Origin: Methyloprofundus sp.
Lineage (GTDB): Bacteria; Pseudomonadota; Gammaproteobacteria; Methylococcales; Methylomonadaceae
Assembly (NCBI GenBank): GCA_030619185.1
Contig: JAUXBW010000032.1
Span: 1-11,869 of the forward strand
Length of the DNA: 11,869 nucleotides
Direction: 5' to 3'
Shown here piece by piece: positions 6,939 through 11,869 of this stretch (positions within the stretch are counted from its first letter, which is position 1; every line of letters begins with the position of its first letter). Both the position numbers and the translations under genes were made by a program. The notes under the pieces were generated by a model that saw only the letters and a list, made by a program, of their open reading frames with translations, was not told the origin of the DNA and made no database searches.

Positions 6939-7179
6939 AACCTTCTCCTGATTCAGAACTCACTTTAAAAGCTTCATTACTTTTTTAATTTAAAACTAAT
7001 AGGTTCACCTGATTTAAGTCATAATATAATCTCTCAATTACAACCATAACAAAATTCAGCGGGATAGCAAGCATAGCTAATTGATAAAATATCCTGATAA
7101 ACTCGGGCAATAATGGCTCTCAATGCCAAGTTCCTGTAGACTACTCATCCACTTATTTAGTAATCCCCATTAAAATACA
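6939..7179. promoter_or_regulatory. Divergent intergenic region with candidate promoter
   Basis: This 241-base AT-rich spacer must hold the promoters of the minus-strand reductase and the plus-strand helicase. The only close match to a sigma-70 -10 hexamer is TATAAT at 7025-7030; upstream TTCACC at 7004-7009 is a weak -35 at a short 15-base spacing. If used, it would give the helicase a leader of about 140 bases. A small TGGC/GCCA stem occurs at 7114-7127. No minus-strand promoter could be picked with confidence. Confidence 0.3.
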
Positions 7180-8463
7180 ATGAGCTTTGCCCACCTAAAC
7201 CTATCCCCCGACATTCTTAAAGCTGTTGCAGATCAAGGTTACGAAACACCCTCGCCTATACAAGCGCAAGCAATACCAGCAATACTCGAAGGCCGAGATG
7301 TCATGGCTGCCGCTCAGACAGGAACAGGGAAAACAGCAGGGTTTACTCTGCCTTTATTAGAACTGTTATCTAATGGCGAACATGTTAATGCAAATCAGGT
7401 ACGCACACTGATTCTAACACCCACCCGTGAACTTGCTGCCCAAATTGAAGAAAGTATCACCAATTATGGCAAGTACCTACCGCTACGCTCCACCGTTGTT
7501 TTTGGCGGGGTGAAGATAAACCCGCAAATGATACGCTTACGTAAAGGCGTGGATATTTTAGTCGCCACACCGGGTCGCCTACTAGACCTGTACAACCAAA
7601 ATGCTGTTAGATTTACCCAATTAGAAATTCTGGTTTTAGATGAAGCTGACCGTATGCTGGATATGGGCTTTATCCATGATATTCGTAAAATCCTGGCAAA
7701 GTTACCTAAAAAACGTCAAAACTTGCTGTTTTCCGCCACCTTTTCCGATGAAATTCGCCAATTAGCGAAAACCATTGTGCACAACCCTGTTGAAATTTCA
7801 GTCAGCCCACGCAATACTACTGCGGAAACGGTTAAACAGCGTATTTATCCGGTCGATAAGAAAAAGAAATCAGCACTGCTCACGCAACTGATTAAAGATC
7901 AGCAATGGCAACAGGTACTGGTGTTTACGCGCACTAAACGGGGCGCTAATCAATTAACTCGCCACCTGGAAACAGAAGGCATTCAGGCAGCTGCAATTCA
8001 TGGCAATAAAAGCCAGGGGGCACGAACAAAAGCACTGGCTGAATTTAAAAAAGGCGCAATCCGGATTCTTGTTGCAACTGACATTGCTGCGCGTGGCCTG
8101 GATATTGATCAATTACCGCAAGTAGTGAACTTTGATTTACCCAATGTCCCCGAAGATTACATACATCGTATTGGCCGTACAGGACGTGCTGGCGCCACTG
8201 GTCAAGCGGTATCATTAGTCAGTGCTGATGAATTTCAGCAGCTTTCTGATATAGAACGGCTGATTAAAACGGTACTGCCCCGAGAGATAGTGGATGGTTT
8301 TGACCCCGTTCATAGTTTGCCGGAATCCCGTTTGGACCGCCGCCCTATTAAGCCCAAGAAACCCAAAAAGCCTAGAGTTGGACATAGAGATGGCCAGCGT
8401 TCAGGCGCAAGTAAAGAAGGTAACAAGCCCAGGGGTAGAAATAACGGAAACCGTTCAAATTAA
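7180..8463 (+). CDS. rhlE: DEAD-box ATP-dependent RNA helicase, RhlE type
   Basis: The 427-residue protein unwinds short RNA duplexes using ATP and acts in ribosome maturation or RNA turnover in the cytoplasm. All motifs are present: the Q-motif with F3 and SPIQAQAIP (25-33), motif I AQTGTGKT (45-52), Ia PTRELA (81-86), Ib TPGR (130-133), II DEAD (154-157), III SAT (185-187), IV LVFTRTK (247-253), [11 protein letters not shown] (299-308) and [10 protein letters not shown] (329-336). Residues 380-427 are a Lys/Arg/Gly/Pro-rich tail, probably for RNA binding. The N-terminal [16 protein letters not shown] and the [17 protein letters not shown] block are RhlE-like. The ATG at 7180 has no recognisable Shine-Dalgarno. 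It stands alone, divergent from the reductase gene. Confidence 0.93.
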   Translation: MSFAHLNLSPDILKAVADQGYETPSPIQAQAIPAILEGRDVMAAAQTGTGKTAGFTLPLLELLSNGEHVNANQVRTLILTPTRELAAQIEESITNYGKYLPLRSTVVFGGVKINPQMIRLRKGVDILVATPGRLLDLYNQNAVRFTQLEILVLDEADRMLDMGFIHDIRKILAKLPKKRQNLLFSATFSDEIRQLAKTIVHNPVEISVSPRNTTAETVKQRIYPVDKKKKSALLTQLIKDQQWQQVLVFTRTKRGANQLTRHLETEGIQAAAIHGNKSQGARTKALAEFKKGAIRILVATDIAARGLDIDQLPQVVNFDLPNVPEDYIHRIGRTGRAGATGQAVSLVSADEFQQLSDIERLIKTVLPREIVDGFDPVHSLPESRLDRRPIKPKKPKKPRVGHRDGQRSGASKEGNKPRGRNNGNRSN

Positions 8464-8587
8464 ACCTAAAAAAATCAGTTGCTCACAGTTTCTAGGTTAA
8501 AGTAATCCACGCTTTTTCATTGTCGTGTGCAACTTGATGACAGCTTAAAATGCAATCTACACAAAAATCAAGTAATATGGATATTTA

Positions 8588-8604
8588 GACAAGTAATTCT
8601 TGTC
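8588..8604. promoter_or_regulatory. Operator-like inverted repeat upstream of the pilZ-nor operon
   Basis: GACAAG-TAATT-CTTGTC is a perfect 6-bp inverted repeat with a 5-base spacer, 70 bases before the PilZ start. Related half-sites lie around it: ACTTGAT 8532-8538, ATCAAGT 8567-8573 and CACTTGT 8631-8637; CAAGTAAT occurs exactly twice (8570-8577 and 8590-8597). A dimeric repressor or activator could bind here. I cannot name the regulator. Confidence 0.35.
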
Positions 8605-8674
8605 GTTATGTTTCGTCACCCCGGTTATTGCACTTGTTGTATATTTATTGGACATTACTATTAAAGGGAAAAGC

Positions 8675-9034
8675 ATGTGCGCAGAAAAACGCCTATATCC
8701 AAGAGTCAACCCTAAGAATTTAATCGCGCATATTACTATCAACCGCCCTCCAGATGAAGCATTAACAATGGATGGAATTGTTGTTGATCTGAGCCATTCA
8801 GGTATAAAGATAAAACTTAGCGCTCCTTTGATGGCAGAAATCAATGATCAAATAACCATCAACTTACAACTTCCAAAATCGGGCATTCCTATCTGCATTC
8901 ATGGCGTTATCGTGCATCGTAGATCACCGATGGAATGTGGTCTGCATTTTGTCGACCAGCCGCCCCTAAAATCCATAGATTCTTTAATGTTTGAATGTGT
9001 TAAGCGCCCCCCCTCACTATTGTCACTCAAATAA
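8675..9034 (+). CDS. PilZ-domain c-di-GMP-binding protein
   Basis: The 119-residue soluble protein is essentially a single PilZ domain (PF07238). Both parts of the c-di-GMP site are intact: RLYPR (R6xxxR10) and DLSHSG (D38xS40xxG43). The late ECGLHF fits the last strand of the domain. A longer reading from TTG 8600 would add a hydrophobic segment, but ATG 8675 has the Shine-Dalgarno-like AAAGGGA (8663-8669) and gives the usual MxxEKRxYPR start. The stop is only four bases before the next gene, which overlaps norC, so this is the first gene of a pilZ-orf-norC-norB operon. The domain presumably senses c-di-GMP and acts on a partner; its partner is not evident. Confidence 0.85.
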   Translation: MCAEKRLYPRVNPKNLIAHITINRPPDEALTMDGIVVDLSHSGIKIKLSAPLMAEINDQITINLQLPKSGIPICIHGVIVHRRSPMECGLHFVDQPPLKSIDSLMFECVKRPPSLLSLK

Positions 9035-9038
9035 ACCC

Positions 9039-9371
9039 ATGCTTGAACCCGTTGCTTTAAAAGATTTTTTTATTACCTTCTTCTCCTCAGCCCTTATCAT
9101 TATGGCTGGGGCAAGTTATGCACTATTATTTTCCTGGTCTAAAGTCAAACCAAAGCTTAGCATCAAGCTTTCGGCTTATGCCTCTTATTTAATTCTGCTT
9201 GTGTCTGTTTACCAATTAACGCTTGCCGCTAACCTGGACGGTTACTGGCGGATAATTTCTTACGTCATGGTCATCGGTTATTTTTTTGCCCCTATTGCTA
9301 TCTGGCATTTGTGCAAACAAACCCATGACACCCCTGATTTAATCACAACTCTGGAGAAAGATAATGAGTGA
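9039..9371 (+). CDS. Unrecognised three-helix membrane protein of the nor operon
   Basis: The 110-residue protein has three predicted membrane helices: about residues 10-31 (FITFFSSALIIMAGASYALLF), 46-63 (YLILLVSVYQLTLAA) and 71-91 (IISYVMVIGYFFAPIAIW). A short charged C-terminal tail follows (TTLEKDNE). I do not recognise the family. It has no heme or metal motif apart from single histidines, and its length and lack of a quinol or CuA site separate it from NorE. ATG 9039 lies four bases after the PilZ stop, and the stop codon (TGA 9369-9371) overlaps the norC start by eight bases, which implies translational coupling. I infer an assembly, stability or anchoring role for the nitric oxide reductase, but nothing in the sequence proves it. 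Confidence 0.75.
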   Translation: MLEPVALKDFFITFFSSALIIMAGASYALLFSWSKVKPKLSIKLSAYASYLILLVSVYQLTLAANLDGYWRIISYVMVIGYFFAPIAIWHLCKQTHDTPDLITTLEKDNE

Positions 9372-9963
9372 AACGCCTATGTGGGCTTCCGAGTCCTTTT
9401 GGAAAAAAATGGCTGTGTGGGTAACCGCCGGCTCTTTTTTAATTCTGGTTGTTTTAACCTTTGATACCTTGAAACAAACCACGGCTGGAGGTGAACGTGT
9501 TCCCGCCTATTCAGTCATCAATAAAAAAATTGATTACCAGTATGATGAGGCACTGCATAAATTTATGCCCGTTATAGGCGGTGAAGAATTATTATTTGGC
9601 AAAGTATTTAGCGAAGAAGAAGCGGAACAACTGGTCACTCTAGGCAAAAAAACCACACAAGCTAAAAACTGTATGAATTGCCATACTTTACTAGGAAATG
9701 GCGCTTATTATGCACCTGATTTAACCAAAGCCTGGCTAGACCAAGGCTGGTTAACGGTTGAATTACGCGAAGAGCAAATGATCAAATTCCTGATGGACCC
9801 TGAAAAAAATGCGCGTACTTTTGGTACAGGGCGAAAAATGCCTAATCTGGATATTACTGAGGAAGAAGCAAAAGGTGTGATTGCTTTCTTAAAGTGGATG
9901 TCTAGCATTGATACCAATGGCTTCCCTTATAACTTCACCACTATTTACGCAGAGGATGACTAA
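9364..9963 (+). CDS. norC: Nitric oxide reductase subunit C (membrane-anchored cytochrome c)
   Basis: NorC accepts electrons from periplasmic cytochrome c or cupredoxin and passes them to NorB for reduction of NO to N2O. The 199-residue protein has an N-terminal membrane anchor (about 15-34) and a periplasmic cytochrome c domain with CMNCH (103-107, heme c; H107 axial) and Met159 in GRKMPN as the likely sixth ligand. The conserved LLGNGAYYAPDLTKAW follows the heme site. The protein is about 50 residues longer than the Pseudomonas and Paracoccus subunits I remember (around 150): residues 40-98 hold an extra periplasmic segment before the heme motif. GGAG (9353-9356) precedes the ATG at good spacing. 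The gene overlaps the upstream membrane-protein gene by eight bases, and norB begins one base after its stop. Confidence 0.93.
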   Translation: MSETPMWASESFWKKMAVWVTAGSFLILVVLTFDTLKQTTAGGERVPAYSVINKKIDYQYDEALHKFMPVIGGEELLFGKVFSEEEAEQLVTLGKKTTQAKNCMNCHTLLGNGAYYAPDLTKAWLDQGWLTVELREEQMIKFLMDPEKNARTFGTGRKMPNLDITEEEAKGVIAFLKWMSSIDTNGFPYNFTTIYAEDD

Positions 9964-9964
9964 T

Positions 9965-11470
9965 ATGAGTGCAAATTCTGAAACAGCTACACCAACCCCA
10001 TCGTCACTAAAAGCTAAGTTGCAAGCATTTCATAGCTGGGCTGGCGTTGATGATAGCACCTTAAATAATGGCCAGAAACTAGCCGTCAAATATTTTATGG
10101 GCGCAGTCATTCTGTTTATCTTTCAGATTTTATTTGGACTACTGGCAGGCCTACAATTTATTGCCCCGGGGTTTCTATATGACATTTTAGACTTTAGTGT
10201 TAATCGCATGGTGCATATTAATGCCATGATACTATGGATGCTCTATGGATTTATCGGCTGTACTTATTGGCTACTGGAGGACGAGAGTGGTACTGAAATT
10301 GCAGGCCTAAAATTTGGCATCCTGGGGTTCTGGGTATTTTCTGCGGCTATCACCGTAGTCGTACTGGTATATCTGTTAGTTCAGACTGGTGCGGGCAATG
10401 ACACGACCTTATGGCTGATTAATGAGGGCCGTGAATATATTGAAGCACCGCGCTGGGCAGATATCGGCATTGTTATCGTGATGCTGATTTTCTTCTACAA
10501 CGTCGTGATGACTTTTAGCAAAGGAAAATGGTCCGGTATTGCGGGTGTTTTAACACTAGATTTAGTGGCATTAGCGGGCCTATATGTTGCCGGTATGTTC
10601 TATATGACTAATATCACTCATGAGCAATTCTGGTGGTGGTGGGTCATACACCTTTGGGTTGAAGCTACCTGGGAAGTCTTGGTCGGTGTTATTATGGCCT
10701 GGTCACTGATGACTATTCTAGGGGTTAGCCGTAAAATTGTTACAACGTGGCTATATATCGAAGTAGCTCTCATGTTTGGCTCTGGTATTTTAGGATTGGG
10801 GCATCACTATTTCTGGATTGGTACCCCCGAATACTGGCTCACTATAGGCGGGTTTTTCTCCGCATTGGAACCTATTCCCCTGGTCGCTATGGTGGTACAT
10901 GCGGTTTATGATTCCGGTGAGCGTGGCTTTAAAAACATGAACCACCCGGCAATGGCCTGGTTGATAGCGCATGCCTTTGGAAACTTCTTTGGTGCGGGTG
11001 TCTGGGGGTTTATGCACACTTTGCCACAAATTAACCTATACACGCATGGTACCCAGTGGTCTGCATCGCATGGACATCTAGCGTTCTTTGGTGCATACGC
11101 AACCATTAATATCGCGTTCTTTTATATCGCTATCCAACATTGGCGTGGTAATGTTTGGATGGGGGCTGAATCACAAAATGCCTGGCGCTGGAAGTGGGCA
11201 CTGGCTTTACTCAATATCGGCGTACTGGGTATGACGATTGCCCTATTAATCGCGGGTTATGAGCAATCCTTTATTGAACGCGCAATAGAAGGTTCTACCT
11301 GGGGAGGCTACTTTGCCGCGCAAACTCACCCGTCCTTTTTGAGTGCCATGCATTGGCGTATGCTCTTTGGCTGGATTACTGCTGCGGGTCTGGGTCTACT
11401 AGTCTGGGATTTACTGACTATTGGTAAAGGTGAGACGCGCAAGGCTGAAGTCATTACGCAAACAGAGTAA
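9965..11470 (+). CDS. norB: Nitric oxide reductase subunit B, catalytic cNOR subunit
   Basis: NorB is the heme-copper-oxidase-superfamily subunit that reduces 2 NO to N2O at a heme b3/FeB centre in the cytoplasmic membrane. The 501-residue protein has about 12 helices. Ligands align with Pseudomonas aeruginosa NorB at a near-constant offset of 22: H84 and H371 (heme b), H369 (heme b3), H229, H280, H281 and E233 (FeB), plus conserved E237 and E302. Motifs are HLWVEATWE (229-237), GLGHHYFWIG (277-286) and HGTQWSASHGHLAFFGAYA (361-379). The separate NorC and the lack of an N-terminal quinol-oxidase extension make it cNOR, not qNOR. ATG 9965 follows the norC stop by one base, with AGAGGA at 9951-9956 as Shine-Dalgarno; a start further upstream would sit inside norC. 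No norD or norQ is visible directly downstream, so maturation genes must lie elsewhere. Confidence 0.95.
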   Translation: MSANSETATPTPSSLKAKLQAFHSWAGVDDSTLNNGQKLAVKYFMGAVILFIFQILFGLLAGLQFIAPGFLYDILDFSVNRMVHINAMILWMLYGFIGCTYWLLEDESGTEIAGLKFGILGFWVFSAAITVVVLVYLLVQTGAGNDTTLWLINEGREYIEAPRWADIGIVIVMLIFFYNVVMTFSKGKWSGIAGVLTLDLVALAGLYVAGMFYMTNITHEQFWWWWVIHLWVEATWEVLVGVIMAWSLMTILGVSRKIVTTWLYIEVALMFGSGILGLGHHYFWIGTPEYWLTIGGFFSALEPIPLVAMVVHAVYDSGERGFKNMNHPAMAWLIAHAFGNFFGAGVWGFMHTLPQINLYTHGTQWSASHGHLAFFGAYATINIAFFYIAIQHWRGNVWMGAESQNAWRWKWALALLNIGVLGMTIALLIAGYEQSFIERAIEGSTWGGYFAAQTHPSFLSAMHWRMLFGWITAAGLGLLVWDLLTIGKGETRKAEVITQTE

Positions 11471-11483
11471 GGTTCAGAACGAC

Positions 11484-11515
11484 TGGTCCCAATCGAGCAT
11501 AATTCGATGGGACCA
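11484..11515 (+). terminator. Hairpin after norB (possible terminator or mRNA-end stabiliser)
   Basis: Starting 13 bases after the norB stop, TGGTCCCAATCGA (11484-11496) pairs with TCGATGGGACCA (11504-11515) through 12 base pairs and one bulged A, with a 7-base loop. No T-run follows, so it is not a textbook intrinsic terminator; it could protect the 3' end of the nor mRNA. A second stem, TTGATTGAA 11529-11537 with TTCAATCAA 11552-11560, follows closely. Confidence 0.45.
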
Positions 11516-11528
11516 CGATGGGAGCAGT

Positions 11529-11560
11529 TTGATTGAACTTCCCTGTTTTGTTTCAATCAA
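11529..11560. repeat. 9-bp inverted repeat in the norB downstream spacer
   Basis: TTGATTGAA (11529-11537) and TTCAATCAA (11552-11560) form a perfect stem with a 14-base loop. It is the second of three hairpins between norB and the terminal gene. There is no T-rich tail directly after it; GTCTAAC (11561-11567) follows immediately. Confidence 0.45.
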
Positions 11561-11593
11561 GTCTAACCCTTTTAGTTCCTTTTGGTTCCCAAT

Positions 11594-11703
11594 TTGGTCC
11601 AGCCGACCGCTGGCAGCGCAGTTCGTTTCCAAAGTTAATTTTTATATCAACGGTCAGTGTTTTGATCGAGTTCATCGAATATCTGCCAGCGTCGGCTGAC
11701 CAA
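11594..11703. repeat. Long imperfect inverted repeat with two extrahelical C
   Basis: The left arm 11594-11616 and the right arm 11683-11703 are complementary over 21 base pairs (core CAGCCGAC and GTCGGCTG); the left arm has two extra C residues (within 11599-11600 and at 11608-11609). The arms are separated by 66 bases. The unpaired bases in a single arm, with GTCTAAC to the left (11561-11567) and GTTAGCT to the right (11707-11713), recall an integron attC site, although the left spacing is far too long for a standard one. A structured untranslated region is an alternative. Confidence 0.5.
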
Positions 11704-11721
11704 GACGTTAGCTTAAAGGAG

Positions 11722-11735
11722 TGTAAACGTTTACA
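11722..11735. promoter_or_regulatory. 14-bp perfect palindrome at the start of the last gene
   Basis: TGTAAACGTTTACA is a perfect palindrome that lies between the Shine-Dalgarno (AAAGGAG, 11715-11721) and the ATG, its last base being the A of the ATG. Its sequence has the central CG and flanks of LacI-family operators (PurR/CcpA-like). A bound repressor would block the transcript start region or elongation. A 4-bp RNA hairpin could also form and modulate ribosome access. Confidence 0.4.
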
Positions 11736-11869
11736 TGATAATTAAAGATGCAATTTTACAGAGCTTAGATGACTTAGGATCATTGGCAAATAATGGGCAA
11801 GTCTATGATCATATTGTAAAAAATAATTATTATAAGTTTGAACATGGAAAAACACCAAAAGCAACAATA
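11735..11869 (+). CDS. HARE/winged-helix-domain protein, N-terminal fragment
   Basis: The first 45 codons of a gene cut by the window end. The translated stretch (KDAILQSLDDLG, then YDHIVKNNYYKF and GKTPKATI) matches the pattern AIL..L...G..A....V...I....YY.F..GKTP.ATI of HARE-HTH winged-helix domains. Established for that family: in bacteria it is often fused to restriction endonuclease or other DNA-acting domains, and elsewhere occurs in RNA polymerase delta and ASXL proteins. The Shine-Dalgarno AAAGGAG is strong but sits 13 bases from the ATG, farther than usual, with a palindrome between. By hand count GC is 37 of 135 bases (27%), clearly below the nor genes, which suggests transferred accessory DNA. 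The effector domain, if any, lies outside the window. Confidence 0.65.
   Translation, partial: MIIKDAILQSLDDLGSLANNGQVYDHIVKNNYYKFEHGKTPKATI

Noticed and set aside
8463..8498. AACCTA/TAGGTT hairpin after rhlE as a terminator
   Set aside because: Only 6 bp with a 24-base loop and no T-run; too weak to call.
8294..8500. Alternative-frame reading over the rhlE tail
   Set aside because: It is a shadow of the basic helicase tail with no ribosome site or domain.
8534..8562. NsrR-like half-site (TTAAAATGCAATCT) upstream of the nor operon
   Set aside because: It resembles one half of the NsrR consensus only with an inserted base, and the other half is not present.
8600..8674. TTG-started extension giving the PilZ protein a membrane helix
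   Set aside because: TTG 8600 has no Shine-Dalgarno, and the sequence overlaps the operator-like repeat; ATG 8675 has a ribosome site and yields a normal PilZ start.
9908..9964. Upstream in-frame start for norB inside norC
   Set aside because: It would overlap norC by 56 bases and add a non-homologous leader; ATG 9965 has a good Shine-Dalgarno and normal coupling.
10790..11106. Minus-strand open frames inside norB
   Set aside because: They are antisense to a strongly conserved catalytic gene and show no domain.
11421..11745. Two overlapping plus-strand open frames after norB
   Set aside because: They run through the hairpin region and overlap norB or the last gene, with no ribosome site and no recognisable protein.
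1..11869. CRISPR array, tRNA or rRNA genes
   Set aside because: No regularly spaced repeats of CRISPR type and no tRNA or rRNA signatures were seen in the spacers on either strand.

Overview
The window looks like chromosome of a moderately AT-rich gammaproteobacterium. The cNOR genes, the RND exporter/LolA-like/beta-barrel set and the RhlE-type helicase would fit a Methylococcales-type methanotroph, but that placement is inference from gene style and is not proven by any marker here.

Layout, left to right. (1) 1-3176, envelope block on the + strand: the C-terminal end of an RND/MMPL exporter, a periplasmic LolA-like outer-membrane lipoprotein-sorting protein, and an outer-membrane beta-barrel with a proline-rich LPxGL repeat linker at its N-terminus. 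(2) 3256-5634: a secreted or membrane-anchored penicillin-acylase-family Ntn hydrolase, convergent with the next block. (3) 5620-6938, minus strand: an FAD/NAD(P)H reductase of the rubredoxin-reductase type followed by a very short histidine-rich membrane protein related to fatty acid/sterol hydroxylases, apparently with an internal deletion. (4) 7180-8463: RhlE-type DEAD-box RNA helicase. (5) 8675-11470: a tight four-gene operon of a c-di-GMP-binding PilZ protein, an unrecognised three-helix membrane protein, norC and norB (cytochrome c-dependent nitric oxide reductase). (6) 11471-11869: a hairpin-rich spacer, a 14-bp palindromic operator-like site and the AT-rich start of a gene with a HARE-type winged-helix domain, cut by the window end.

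How the genes work together. The first block reads as an exporter, a periplasmic chaperone and an outer-membrane protein acting on one lipid or lipoprotein substrate. The nor operon reduces NO to N2O at the cytoplasmic membrane, and its PilZ member suggests a link with c-di-GMP signalling. The reductase and histidine-box protein could be an electron-donor/oxygenase pair, although the oxygenase seems incomplete.

The most interesting non-coding signals are repeats. A ~109-bp palindromic MITE-like element lies at 1369-1477, bounded by a 12-bp direct repeat. One arm of the same element recurs at 5599-5636 (34 of 38 bases, inverted), where it supplies the 3' ends and stop codons of two convergent genes. 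REP-like elements beginning CGTAGGTYGG sit at 401-451 and 1485-1598, the second running directly into the start codon of the beta-barrel gene. The last 400 bases look like the edge of an accessory region, with a weak resemblance to an integron attC site. No complete novel system can be demonstrated from this window alone.
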